DNA of 64,000 bases, taken from contig MKVK01000014.1 of NCBI GenBank assembly GCA_001898825.1, positions 310,001 to 374,000 on the forward strand, written 5' to 3'. Below, piece after piece: positions 26,687 to 35,810 of the stretch. The translations under genes and the position numbers were made by a program. The stretch's first letter is position 1. Every line of letters begins with the position of its first letter. The notes under the pieces were generated by a model, which saw only the letters and a list, made by a program, of their open reading frames with translations, had not been told where the DNA came from and did no database searches. Source of the stretch: Magnetospirillum sp. 64-120 (GTDB lineage: Bacteria > Pseudomonadota > Alphaproteobacteria > Rhodospirillales > Magnetospirillaceae).

Positions 26687-27446
26687 GGCAGCGCTCCAAC
26701 AGGAATTCCGCCAGATGCTGGGGCCGCGTCGGCTTGCCCGCCTTGTCCAAAGCACCGCCGATATTCATCAGGCAGCCGCAATCGCCCGACACCACGCGGG
26801 CAGCCCCGGTCTGGCCGATGGCGTCGATCTTGTCGGCGACCATGGCGGCGGACACTTCCGGCTGGCGCACCGCGAAAGTGCCGCCGAAACCGCAGCATTC
26901 CTTTTCGCGGGGATTTTCCACCAAGGTGACGTTGGACAAAGCGCGGATCAGCCGCTTGGGTTCGTCCACCACCCCCATCTCGCGCATGGAATGGCAGGAC
27001 CCGTGCCAGGTCACCGTGACCTTCTCGCCCTTGTCCACCAGCTTGGTGTCCAGGCCCAGCACATGGACCAGGAACCACGACAACTCATAGACCCGGCCGG
27101 CAAAAGCCTTGGCCCGTTCCTCGTCACGGTCGCCCTGGAACAGGTCGGGGTAATGCACCCGCATCATGCCGGCGCACGACCCCGACGGCACCACGATGGG
27201 CCAGTCCTCGGGGAAGGCGTCCAGTTGGGCGCGGGCCACTTCGCGGGCTTCCGATCGGTGACCGGAATTGAAGGCCGGCTGGCCGCAGCAGCTTTGATCC
27301 TGGGGGAACACCACCCGGATTCCCTGGCGCTTCAGCAGCTCCATGCCGGCCAGACCGGCATCGGGGAAAAACAGGTCAACCAGACAGGTCCCGAAATAAT
27401 AGACATCCTTCGGCATCTCGGCCGGCGGGGTGACATGTGCGGGCAT
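26676..27446 (-). CDS. lutA: Lactate utilization protein LutA/LldE (CCG domains)
   Basis: 256 residues with two cysteine-rich CCG domains (QDQSCCGQPAFNSGH and KECCGFGGTFAVRQPE) and GDCGCLMNIGG, as in heterodisulfide-reductase-type subunits. First gene of lutA-lutB-lutC-D-lactate dehydrogenase, all overlapping. A TGGT-AAT-ACCA palindrome 48-58 bases upstream of the start suggests control by a GntR/LldR-type repressor, though no such regulator is encoded nearby. Confidence 0.92.
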   Translation of the reverse strand: MPAHVTPPAEMPKDVYYFGTCLVDLFFPDAGLAGMELLKRQGIRVVFPQDQSCCGQPAFNSGHRSEAREVARAQLDAFPEDWPIVVPSGSCAGMMRVHYPDLFQGDRDEERAKAFAGRVYELSWFLVHVLGLDTKLVDKGEKVTVTWHGSCHSMREMGVVDEPKRLIRALSNVTLVENPREKECCGFGGTFAVRQPEVSAAMVADKIDAIGQTGAARVVSGDCGCLMNIGGALDKAGKPTRPQHLAEFLLERCHGR

Positions 27447-27493
27447 ATGAACGTTCCCATGGCATGACTGGACCGGCTTGGATGCGGTCCATT

Positions 27494-27504
27494 TGGTAAT
27501 ACCA
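27494..27504. promoter_or_regulatory. TGGT-N3-ACCA palindrome, candidate LldR/GntR operator
   Basis: The perfect inverted repeat TGGT-AAT-ACCA lies about 50 bases before lutA. FadR-subfamily GntR regulators (PdhR, LldR, FadR) bind sites of this form, and lactate genes are common targets. On the minus strand it would overlap a weak -10 like hexamer (TATTAC), consistent with repression. Confidence 0.5.
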
Positions 27505-27640
27505 CTTAGCAGAGTTCGTGCCTAAGGAAAATATACTTTACGACAGGTTTTCGTAACGATCGTATGCGTTGCACACCAAAGCAACTATTGGTATCAGTGA
27601 CCGAAAGATTAGCCCCCCCCTTGCGGAAAGCCCCCATCCC

Positions 27641-28378
27641 ATGACGATCTTGCGCAAAGCCGCCATAACGCTTGCCTTCACCCTGCTGCCGGCATCCGGG
27701 GCGTTTGCGCAATGGTATGTGGGGGGCGACGGCGGCGTCAACGTCCTGGCCGATTCCAAAATCAGCGGCCAGAACAACACCAGCGCCACCATCGGCAGTA
27801 AGACCGGTTATGTTTTACAGATGGAAGGGGGCTATGATTTCGGTGGCCCCAAAGCCGAATTGGAAATCGGCTACCGCAACAGCGGCATCAAGACCCTGAC
27901 CGACGTCAACAGCGCCGGCGGCCGAACCTCGTCGCTGTCGTTCATGGCCAACGGTCAATACGAATTTCTGCCGACCGAACAATGGCACCCCTTCGTCGGT
28001 GCCGGCATCGGCATGGCCCAGGTGACCGCCCGCTGGAGCGAAGCGGGCAGCAACATCGTCGACGATTCAGACTGGGTCTTCGCCTACCAGGCCTTCGTCG
28101 GCGTCGGCTATGACCTCAGCAAGGCTTGGCAAGTAAAGGCGCAGTACCGGTATTTCGCCACCGAGGACGTGGAGCTGGCCAGTTCCGGCAACAGCAAGTT
28201 CAGCGCTGAAAACGAAAACCACGCTTTCATGGTCGGCATGACCTACCGCTTCGGCGGGAAGACCGTATCGGTCGCCCAGGCCGAGACGGCGACACCGACG
28301 GACGCCCCCCTGTCCTATGCCGCCATGGATGCCCAGCCGCGCCGTCTGTGGTTGCCCGGCCCGCGCCAGCCCCGCTGA
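27641..28378 (+). CDS. Outer-membrane beta-barrel protein
   Basis: 245 residues. A signal peptide (cleavage after GAFA, before QWYVGGDGG) is followed by alternating strands of a small eight-strand barrel of the OmpA/Opa type: ELEIGYRNSGIK, WHPFVGAGIGMAQVTARWSE, FVGVGYDLSKAWQVKAQYRY, HAFMVGMTYRFGGK. The C-terminal tail of about 30 residues after the last strand is disordered and proline-rich, and has no peptidoglycan-binding OmpA domain. ATG 27641 is used because it gives the signal peptide directly. Divergent from lutA. Confidence 0.82.
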   Translation: MTILRKAAITLAFTLLPASGAFAQWYVGGDGGVNVLADSKISGQNNTSATIGSKTGYVLQMEGGYDFGGPKAELEIGYRNSGIKTLTDVNSAGGRTSSLSFMANGQYEFLPTEQWHPFVGAGIGMAQVTARWSEAGSNIVDDSDWVFAYQAFVGVGYDLSKAWQVKAQYRYFATEDVELASSGNSKFSAENENHAFMVGMTYRFGGKTVSVAQAETATPTDAPLSYAAMDAQPRRLWLPGPRQPR

Positions 28379-28402
28379 GCGGTTCTCTCCTCGGTTCGCC
28401 CG

Positions 28403-29293
28403 TCAGTTCCCCGCCACCGCCAAGCGCGCCATGGCCAGCGCCCCTTCGCGGCTAAGGGCGCCGCAAACGAACAAGGCCGAGTGGCAGAACGTGGCGTCGG
28501 GCACCCCGCACATTTGTGCCAGTTCGCCGTCGCGCAAGCCCCCCCAGCTGGCCGGCAGCGACTTGCGTTGGCCGAACGAGCCACGCTGGGGCGGCACCGC
28601 CGACACCGTCCAATCCTTGCCGGCCGGACGGATGACGTACAGCACGTGGTCCAAACCCAGGTCGAACACCGCGTCGTCCCACGGCAGCCGCGTGTCCAGC
28701 ACCACGATGCGCGGGTCTTCGGCGTTTTGCGCGGCCAGGGACACCGCGTCCTGAGCCCGGGCCGCAGCGAAGCCCTGGGCCACGGCGCGGGCCAGCACCT
28801 GGTCGGCCAACCCCACCGCCTGGTAATAGCAGCCGTCCTCGTCGGCGCCGACTTCGGCGAAAGTCGGGCAGAAGGTTTCCAACACCGTCGAGAAATGACC
28901 GGGATGGCGCTGCATGGCGCCGTTGTCCATCAGGTCGACGTCGCGGATCAGCCCACTATCCACCTTGGACCAGATCACCTGCACCTGTGCCGGCGTGGCG
29001 GCCGGGCACAGTCGGGCGATGGCGTCGCGACCGTAATCGCGCCAGATCAGCCCGGCCGAGGAATAAGCCTCGCCGTTGTCGCGCAGCGGCTTGTCGCGCA
29101 TGTGGTGGTCGTAACGGCCCAAGGCCGGGTCGTAGACGTTGCCCACGTCGAAGACCACGTCCGCCGCGTCCCAATCCTGGACCAGACGCGACCGGGTCAG
29201 GCGGACAGCGCCGTCCTTTGCGGCCTTCAGGATGGCGAAGGCGAAGACGTCGTCGGCGTGGAAGCTGCCGCTGTGGGTGGCCGCAACAAGCAT
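28403..29293 (-). CDS. MYG1 family protein (UPF0160, DHH-type fold)
   Basis: 296 residues matching MYG1: metal-binding THSGSFHADDVFAFAIL at the N-terminus, then RYDHHMRD (the DHH motif), then a C-terminal half typical of the family (RPAGKDWTVSAVPP). Eukaryotic MYG1 is a 3'-5' RNA exonuclease in nucleus and mitochondria; bacterial members are little studied. The reading frame continues upstream through the actP region, but ATG 29293, behind GAAGGGA, gives the proper N-terminus. It is downstream of actP, separated by a terminator-like hairpin. Confidence 0.85.
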   Translation of the reverse strand: MLVAATHSGSFHADDVFAFAILKAAKDGAVRLTRSRLVQDWDAADVVFDVGNVYDPALGRYDHHMRDKPLRDNGEAYSSAGLIWRDYGRDAIARLCPAATPAQVQVIWSKVDSGLIRDVDLMDNGAMQRHPGHFSTVLETFCPTFAEVGADEDGCYYQAVGLADQVLARAVAQGFAAARAQDAVSLAAQNAEDPRIVVLDTRLPWDDAVFDLGLDHVLYVIRPAGKDWTVSAVPPQRGSFGQRKSLPASWGGLRDGELAQMCGVPDATFCHSALFVCGALSREGALAMARLAVAGN

Positions 29294-29301
29294 GATGGTC
29301 C

Positions 29302-29340
29302 CTTCAAAAACAAATCCGCCGGGCTTTAAGGCCCGGCGGA
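29302..29340 (-). terminator. Rho-independent terminator of actP
   Basis: A 10-bp stem (29315-29324 with 29331-29340) and a six-base loop, followed on the minus strand by ATTTGTTTTTG. It begins 24 bases past the actP stop and ends just before the MYG1 start region, so the MYG1 gene depends on readthrough or its own promoter. Confidence 0.75.
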
Positions 29341-29364
29341 CAGCAAGAACGCAAGTGAAAAAGT

Positions 29365-31035
29365 TCAGTGGCTCGACGCGGCGGCGGCACCGATGCCGGT
29401 CTGCGAGCGGACGAACTGGTCGTCGAAGGCGGCGATTTCCGCTTTGGCCTGCGCCGACTTGTCCAGCTTGGACACCACGATGGTGACCAGGAAAGCCAGG
29501 CTCATCGAGAACAGGGCCGGATGCTCGTAGGGGAAGATGGGCGCCGGATTTTCCAGCACCACCACCCACACCGCCTTGGACAGCACGACCATGGTCACCG
29601 CCGAGATCAGGCCGGCCAGGCCGCCCCACAGGGCACCCTTGGTGGTCAGGCCCTTCCAGTACATGGACAGGATCAGGATGGGGAAGTTGGCCGAGGCCGC
29701 GATGCCGAAGGTCAGGCCGACCAGGAAGGCCACGTTCTGCTTTTCGAAGGCGATACCCAACAGCACGCCCAAGGCGCCCAGGAACAGGGACGCGATCTTG
29801 GACACCCGCAGTTCTTCCTTTTCGGTGCACTGGCCCTTCTTGATGACGCGGGCGTAGATGTCGTGGGAAATGGCCGAAGCCCCGGCCAAGGCCAGACCCG
29901 ACACCACCGCCAGGATGGTGGCGAAGGCCACCGCCGACAAAAAGCCCAGGAACAGGTCGCCGCCCAAGGCCTTGGACAGGTGCATGATCGGCATGTTGCC
30001 ACCGCCGATCAGCTTGCCGCCGACCTTGCCGCCTTCGAAGAACTGGGGATCGGTGCCGACGATGGTGATCGCCGCCATGCCCAGCACACAGACCAGCAGG
30101 AAGAAGAAACCGATGATGCCCGACGCCACGAAGACGCTTTTGCGGGCTTCGCGGGCGTTGGGAACGGTGAAGAAGCGCATCATGATATGCGGCAGCGCGG
30201 CCGTGCCGAACACTAGGCCCAGCGACATGGACACGGCGGAAACCGGGTCGGCCAGCATGGTGCCCGGGGCCATGGCCTTGATGCCGTCCTTGTGCGAATC
30301 CACCGCGCTTTGCGCCATGGCTTCCAACGAGAAACCGAAATGATTGAGCGCCAGCAGGGTCAGGACGGCACCGCCGCCCAGCATCAGACAGGCCTTGATG
30401 ATCTGCACCCAGGTGGTGGCGATCATACCGCCGAAAGTGACGTAAACCACCATCAGCACGCCCACCAGAATGACGGCGACGGCGTAATCCAGGCCGAACA
30501 AAAGCTTGATCAGCTGGCCGGCCCCCACCATCTGGACGATCAGGTAGAAACACACCACCGCCAGCGACCCCAAGGCGGCGAAGGTGCGAATCTTGGACTG
30601 GTCCAGGCGATAGCTGGCGATGTCAGCGAAGGTGAAGCGCCCCAGGTTGCGCAGACGCTCGGCCATCAGGAACAAAATGATCGGCCAGCCGACGAAGAAG
30701 CTGATGGTGTAGATGAAGCCGTCGAAACCCTTGGCGAAGACCAGGGACGACAGACCCAGCAGGGTGGCCGCCGACATGTAGTCGCCGGCGATGGCCAGAC
30801 CGTTCTGGAAACCGGTGATGCCACCGCCGGCGGTGTAGAAGTCGCTGGCCGACTTGGTCCGGTTGGCCGCCCAATAGGTGATGCCCAGCGTCAGCAGCAC
30901 GAAGGCCAGGAACATGCCGATGGCCGACAGATTGATCGGTTGCTTTTCCACCGCCCCAAGATCGCCGCCGGCGGCCAGTGCCGGGGCGGCGGACAACAGC
31001 GCCAAGGCGCTGACGGAAAGGATGGCGCGGATCAT
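29365..31035 (-). CDS. actP: Cation/acetate symporter ActP
   Basis: 556 residues, sodium:solute symporter family with about 13 membrane helices and a signal-like N-terminus ([20 protein letters not shown]). Diagnostic segments are [32 protein letters not shown] and [18 protein letters not shown]. It takes up acetate and related short acids. ATG 31035 overlaps the DUF485 stop in ATGA, so the two are coupled, as in the yjcH-actP operon of other bacteria. Confidence 0.93.
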   Translation of the reverse strand: MIRAILSVSALALLSAAPALAAGGDLGAVEKQPINLSAIGMFLAFVLLTLGITYWAANRTKSASDFYTAGGGITGFQNGLAIAGDYMSAATLLGLSSLVFAKGFDGFIYTISFFVGWPIILFLMAERLRNLGRFTFADIASYRLDQSKIRTFAALGSLAVVCFYLIVQMVGAGQLIKLLFGLDYAVAVILVGVLMVVYVTFGGMIATTWVQIIKACLMLGGGAVLTLLALNHFGFSLEAMAQSAVDSHKDGIKAMAPGTMLADPVSAVSMSLGLVFGTAALPHIMMRFFTVPNAREARKSVFVASGIIGFFFLLVCVLGMAAITIVGTDPQFFEGGKVGGKLIGGGNMPIMHLSKALGGDLFLGFLSAVAFATILAVVSGLALAGASAISHDIYARVIKKGQCTEKEELRVSKIASLFLGALGVLLGIAFEKQNVAFLVGLTFGIAASANFPILILSMYWKGLTTKGALWGGLAGLISAVTMVVLSKAVWVVVLENPAPIFPYEHPALFSMSLAFLVTIVVSKLDKSAQAKAEIAAFDDQFVRSQTGIGAAAASSH

Positions 31036-31343
31036 TGCAGGGTCTCCCGCACGATGTCGTTGTTCAACTGTTCGAACGGGCCGTTGGCGAAGCGCGAGTA
31101 AACCCCGGTCAGCAGCCACGAAACCACGATGATGGCGGCGCCGATGGGGGCGCCGACGGTCAGCGCGCCACCTTCGGTCAGGGGCTTGGACAACAGATCG
31201 GGGGCGAAGGCCACCACCATCATGAAGGCATAATAGGCGCCCAGCACGACGACCGACAAAAGCGCCGCCAAACGGCCGCGGCGGCGCACCAGTTCGGCGA
31301 ATTTCGGGTTGTTGCGCACCCGTTCGTAAATGGGGTCGGACAT
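31032..31343 (-). CDS. yjcH: DUF485 membrane protein, ActP partner (YjcH-like)
   Basis: 103 residues with two membrane helices ([20 protein letters not shown] and [20 protein letters not shown]), typical of DUF485. It is almost always encoded directly upstream of actP; its role in acetate transport is unclear. ATG 31343 has GGAGGG in front. The 293-base AT-rich region upstream is a divergent promoter shared with the PhnD-like signalling operon. Confidence 0.85.
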   Translation of the reverse strand: MSDPIYERVRNNPKFAELVRRRGRLAALLSVVVLGAYYAFMMVVAFAPDLLSKPLTEGGALTVGAPIGAAIIVVSWLLTGVYSRFANGPFEQLNNDIVRETLQ

Positions 31344-31636
31344 GATCCCTCCGGTTTGAAGCCTGCTGGCGCATGCTGCGCCGCATTCAACCCGGAGGGG
31401 TAGCAAACGAGCATTGCGGAACTTTGCCCCAATCGTGACGGATTATTGCAGATGCACTGTTTGCATTTGCAATTTACGTCTCGCAAGGCAAAGAACCGAC
31501 TAAAGGATGATGAAGACAGACCTTAAATATAATAGCCACGGACACAACCGGCACTAATATCGGTTCAGGAGTTTTTCTAAGATTATTAAATAATTGAAAA
31601 CACATGTGTTTGGAAATTAAACGTGGGGTGCAGAAA

Positions 31637-32464
31637 ATGAGAACGCCAGCCGCACTCGGTGCAGTTCTCGCGACGTTCCTGACCCTCTCCCCGGTGTTGG
31701 CGGCCGAAACCATCAGCGTCGGGGTGGTGCCGCAATTCGACCTTCGCCGCATCAATGCCGTCTGGCGTCCTTTGCTGGACGGATTGGAGCACCAGACCGG
31801 GCTGACCTTCCGCCTGGACGTGCCCCCCAGCATTCCGGCCTTCGAAAAAAGCCTGATGGCCGGCGAATACGACCTGGCCTACATGAACCCTTATGACTAC
31901 GTGGTAGCCAGCAAGCGCCAGGGATACGTGCCCCTGGTCCGCGACTTCAGCGGCGACCTGTCGGGCATCGTCGTGGTGGCCCAGGACTCGCCGCTGAACC
32001 GGGTCGAGCAACTGGACGGCAAGGTGGTGGCCTTTCCGTCCCCCAACGCCCTGGGTGCCGCCTTGCTGCCGCGGGCGGAATTCGCCCGCAAGTTCCACAT
32101 CACCGTCACCGAAAAATACGTCAAGTCCCATTCCTCGGCCTATTTGGCGGTGATCCTGGGCGAAGCCGACGCCGCCTGCGGCATTGCCGCCACCTTCGAT
32201 CTGTTTCCAGCCGAATCGCGCCAAAAGCTGCGGATCATTTATCAAACCGCATCCTTCCCCCCCCACCCCTTGGCCGCCCATCCCCGGCTGAGCGCGGCCC
32301 AGCGTGACGCCGTGGTCCAGGCGTTCCTGGCCTTTTCCGGCACGCCGGAAGGAAAGCAGCGCGTCGCCGAAATCCCCATGCGCGATCCCAGGCCGGCCAG
32401 CGCGGCTGATTACGCCGGGCTGGACAGCCTGGGCCTGCAAGACTTCTATGTCGAAGAACAATAA
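31637..32464 (+). CDS. PhnD-like periplasmic substrate-binding protein
   Basis: 275 residues with a signal peptide (cleavage near PVLAA-ETIS) and a type-2 periplasmic binding fold of the phosphate/phosphite/phosphonate group: SVGVVPQFDLRRINAVWRPL, AGEYDLAYMNPYDYV, FPSPNALGAALLPRAEFAR. No ABC permease or ATPase gene follows. The next gene, one base on, is a sensor kinase, so the protein probably acts as a signal receptor and not in uptake. ATG 31637 was chosen to begin the signal peptide. Confidence 0.85.
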   Translation: MRTPAALGAVLATFLTLSPVLAAETISVGVVPQFDLRRINAVWRPLLDGLEHQTGLTFRLDVPPSIPAFEKSLMAGEYDLAYMNPYDYVVASKRQGYVPLVRDFSGDLSGIVVVAQDSPLNRVEQLDGKVVAFPSPNALGAALLPRAEFARKFHITVTEKYVKSHSSAYLAVILGEADAACGIAATFDLFPAESRQKLRIIYQTASFPPHPLAAHPRLSAAQRDAVVQAFLAFSGTPEGKQRVAEIPMRDPRPASAADYAGLDSLGLQDFYVEEQ

Positions 32465-32465
32465 A

Positions 32466-35400
32466 ATGAGCGCCCGGACCAAATTGCTGCTGCCCTTCGC
32501 CGCCTTGATGGTGGCGGTGCTGACGGTGATGCACTTCGTCATCTTCGACGTGCTGAAGCAACGCCTGATCGCCGACAAGCTGCAATCGGAGCGGCAGGCC
32601 CTGCGGATGGTGGCGCTGGCCGTCACGCCGGATCTGCTCACCCACGACTTCGCCAAGCTTCACGACACCCTGACCGAGGTGTGGGCGGATCGCCTGTGGT
32701 GGCGATCGCTCACCCTGCGCCGTCCCGACGGGCGGCTGCTGTATCCGCTGACCGAAGCCGCGGCCCCCTCGACCATCCCCCGGTTCAGCATTCCGCTGAT
32801 GGCCGGCACCCGTGAACTGGGAACGCTGAGCATCGCCACCGACATCACCGCATCCATCGCCGAAAGCCTGAACATCTTGGTGAACATGGAAGTGATGGTG
32901 ATCGTGCTGCTGCTGCTGGGCACCGCCCTGGTGGTGCATCTGCAAGCCCGCTGGCTGCTGACGCCGCTGGCCGGCTTGATGCGGGCGGCCAAGGCGTTGG
33001 CCGCCGGTCAAGCCGGCATCCGCCTGCCCCGGGCCGGCGGAGAAGTGGGGCAACTGGTGGAAGCTTTCGCCAGCATGGCGCAAGCCATCGACACCCGCGA
33101 AACCGCGCTACGCCACAGCGAATCGCGTCTGGCGGCGGTGATCGACAATTCCGGCGAGGCGGTGATCACCTTGGGGGTCGACGGCACCATCCAGTCGTGC
33201 AACAAGGCCGCCGTCTCGATCTTCGGCTATGACCAGGCCGAATTGCTGGGGGCGTGCCTGAATGTCTTGATCCCGCACCACGATTGCGTCCCCACCCCGG
33301 ATGAAGGCACCGAAACCGTGGGCCGCAAGGCCGATGGCAGCCAGATCGCCCTGTGGCTGATCCTGACCGAAATCAACACCAGTGACGGCCCGCTGTTCGT
33401 CGCCACCATCAGCGACATCACGTCCCGCAAGCAGGCCGAAGCGGAATTGCGCGAAAGCGAAAGCCGTTTCCGCGACCTGGCGGGATCGGCATCGGACTGG
33501 TTCTGGGAAACCGATGGCGAACACCGCCTGACCTTCGTTTCCGAACGCATCGGCGCCGTGCTGGGGGTCAAGCCGTCGGCGGTCCTGGGCTTTTCCTACA
33601 TGGACCTGGGCCTGGCCGATTGCGACGAAGCGATCCGCCGCCCCCATCTGGAACAGCTGGAAGCCCATCTGCCGTTTCGCGACGTGGTCTTTCCCGTCGG
33701 CCCCCTGGGCGGCAAGGACGGTCGTTACATCCGTATCAGCGGCATCCCCATGTTCGACCACCATGGCGGTTTCCTGGGCTATCGCGGTGTCGGCGCCGAC
33801 ATCACCCGCGAAGTGATGGCCGAGCGTCGCGAACAGCAGGCCCGCCAGCAACTGGCCGACGCCATCGAGGGCATCAGCGACAGCATCGCCGTCTACGACT
33901 CGCAAGACCGCCTTGTCCTGCACAACAACGAGTGCAAACGGGTTTTTTCCGCCATCGACAACCTGCTGTCGCAAGGAATGACCTTCACCGACATCATCAG
34001 CAATCCGCAGACCGTTGCCATGTTCGTCATCGAAGGTGTCAGCCGCGAGGAATGGGTGGAGGAGCGGCTGCGCATCCACCGCATCGCCGACGGCGCGCCT
34101 TCCGTCATGCATCTGCACGGGAACCGTTGGCTGTTGTCGCGCGAGTACCGCACCGCCGACGGCGGCGTGGTGGCGGTCCGCACCGACATCACCTTGCTGA
34201 AGGAACGCGAGGAAGCCCTGGACCGGCTGCAGCGCCGTTATCAGTTGATTCTGGATTCCGCCGGTGACGGCATCATCGGCCTGGACACCACGGGCCGGGT
34301 CAGCTTCGCCAACCGGGCCGCCGCCGAACTGGTCGGATTGAAGGGCGAAGCGTTGATCGGGGCGGATTACCGGACGGTGATGGCAGCCGACGACGATCCC
34401 ATCCACCGTTCTTATACCGCCGGGCTGGCGCAAAAGGTTGACGACGCCGCGTTCAAGCATGCCGACGGTCATCACATTCAGGTGGAATATCTGGTCGCCC
34501 CCATCCTGGAGCAGGATCAGGTGATGGGCGCGGTGGTGGTGTTCCGCGACGTCACCCTGCGCCGGCTTTACGAACGCACCTTGGCCGAACAACAGCAGAT
34601 CCTGGAACGCCAAGTGGCCGAGCGCACCGCCGAATTGGCGGCGTCACGCCAACGCCTGCAGGCCATCACCGAAAACCTGTTCGAAGGGGTCTTGGTCGTC
34701 GACCGGAACGGCATGACCACCTTCGCCAATTCCTCGGCCCATGCGGCGTTGGACTGTGGCGCCATCGAAGGCTTGCCCCTGGATCAGGTGCTGCGCCTGG
34801 ACGGCCGGGAATTCAGCCACTCGGCCCTTCCCACAGTGATACGGGAAGGATACCCGTTGCGCCAGGATGACGCCTGGTTCGTCACCGGTACCGGGCGCAA
34901 GCTGAATGTCGCCTTCGCCTGCTCGCCGCTGCGCCAGCAGGGTAAATGCGTCGGCGCCGTCATCTCGTTCCGCGACATCCGCCAGTTGAAGGACGCCCAG
35001 CAGGAAGCGCTGCAGGCCTCGCGGCTGGCCAGCGTCGGCCAATTGGCCGCCGGCATCGCCCACGAGATCAACACCCCCATCCAATACGTGGGCGACAACC
35101 TGCGCTTCGTCCGCGACTCGGTGGCCGACATGGCCCAGGTCCTGGATCTGGCGCGCGGCCTGCTGTCCGCCGCCCCCGACTTCACCAGTGCGTGGGACAG
35201 CGCCGACATCGACTATTTGAAGGATGAATTGCCAAGCGCGCTTCAGCAATCCCTGGACGGCGTCGCCCAGGTGGCCCGCATCGTCTTGTCCATGAAGGAA
35301 TTTTCCCATCCCGGCAACACCAGCAAGGCGATGACCGACATCAACCGCGCCTTGGACAGCACGCTGACGGTCAGCCGCAACACTTGGAAGCATGTGGCGA

Positions 35401-35810
35401 CCGTGGAAACCGACTTCGCCCCCGACCTGCCCCTGGTCAACTGCCATGCGGGCGAAATCAACCAGGTGTTCCTGAACCTGATCATCAACGCCGCCCATGC
35501 CATCGAAGCCTCGGGCAAACCGCTTCCCGGCACCATCCGGGTCAGCACCAGCCATCAGGACGGTTTCGTCCGCATCAGCGTCAAGGACAGCGGCACCGGC
35601 ATATCGCCGGCCATCCTGGAAAAGATTTTCGATCCCTTCTTCACCACCAAATCCGTGGGCAAGGGCACCGGCCAGGGCTTGGCGATCTGCCTGGACGTGG
35701 TCAAGATCAAACACGGCGGAAAGCTGGAGGTGAACGGCAACCAAGGCGATGGTGCCGAATTCGTCGTCACCCTTCCCATCGACACTTCCGCCGAAGCAGG
35801 TCCAGCATGA
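32466..35810 (+). CDS. Multi-PAS membrane histidine kinase
   Basis: 1114 residues. Two membrane helices (LLLPFAALMVAVLTVMHFVI; MEVMVIVLLLLGTALVVHL) bracket a periplasmic domain of about 110 residues, followed by HAMP, then four to five PAS domains (EAVITLGVDGTIQSCNKAAV; DGIIGLDTTGRVSFANRAA), a short coiled coil (QILERQVAERTAELAASRQR), HisKA with His866 (GQLAAGIAHEINTPIQYVGD) and an ATPase domain (FLNLIINAAHAIE, DSGTGI, GTGQGLAI). Kinase motifs intact. It sits between the PhnD-like protein and two receiver proteins, all overlapping or abutting, so it is the central kinase of this operon. Confidence 0.9.
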   Translation: MSARTKLLLPFAALMVAVLTVMHFVIFDVLKQRLIADKLQSERQALRMVALAVTPDLLTHDFAKLHDTLTEVWADRLWWRSLTLRRPDGRLLYPLTEAAAPSTIPRFSIPLMAGTRELGTLSIATDITASIAESLNILVNMEVMVIVLLLLGTALVVHLQARWLLTPLAGLMRAAKALAAGQAGIRLPRAGGEVGQLVEAFASMAQAIDTRETALRHSESRLAAVIDNSGEAVITLGVDGTIQSCNKAAVSIFGYDQAELLGACLNVLIPHHDCVPTPDEGTETVGRKADGSQIALWLILTEINTSDGPLFVATISDITSRKQAEAELRESESRFRDLAGSASDWFWETDGEHRLTFVSERIGAVLGVKPSAVLGFSYMDLGLADCDEAIRRPHLEQLEAHLPFRDVVFPVGPLGGKDGRYIRISGIPMFDHHGGFLGYRGVGADITREVMAERREQQARQQLADAIEGISDSIAVYDSQDRLVLHNNECKRVFSAIDNLLSQGMTFTDIISNPQTVAMFVIEGVSREEWVEERLRIHRIADGAPSVMHLHGNRWLLSREYRTADGGVVAVRTDITLLKEREEALDRLQRRYQLILDSAGDGIIGLDTTGRVSFANRAAAELVGLKGEALIGADYRTVMAADDDPIHRSYTAGLAQKVDDAAFKHADGHHIQVEYLVAPILEQDQVMGAVVVFRDVTLRRLYERTLAEQQQILERQVAERTAELAASRQRLQAITENLFEGVLVVDRNGMTTFANSSAHAALDCGAIEGLPLDQVLRLDGREFSHSALPTVIREGYPLRQDDAWFVTGTGRKLNVAFACSPLRQQGKCVGAVISFRDIRQLKDAQQEALQASRLASVGQLAAGIAHEINTPIQYVGDNLRFVRDSVADMAQVLDLARGLLSAAPDFTSAWDSADIDYLKDELPSALQQSLDGVAQVARIVLSMKEFSHPGNTSKAMTDINRALDSTLTVSRNTWKHVATVETDFAPDLPLVNCHAGEINQVFLNLIINAAHAIEASGKPLPGTIRVSTSHQDGFVRISVKDSGTGISPAILEKIFDPFFTTKSVGKGTGQGLAICLDVVKIKHGGKLEVNGNQGDGAEFVVTLPIDTSAEAGPA

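Noticed and set aside
25085-26929. Open frame of 614 codons antisense to lutB and lutC
   Set aside because: Same codon-shadow effect; the sense strand holds well-conserved iron-sulfur proteins.
28403-30553. Apparent 716-residue fusion reading through MYG1 and the actP region
   Set aside because: Only the part from ATG 29293 matches MYG1; the upstream part is a shadow of actP in another frame, and a terminator hairpin lies between.
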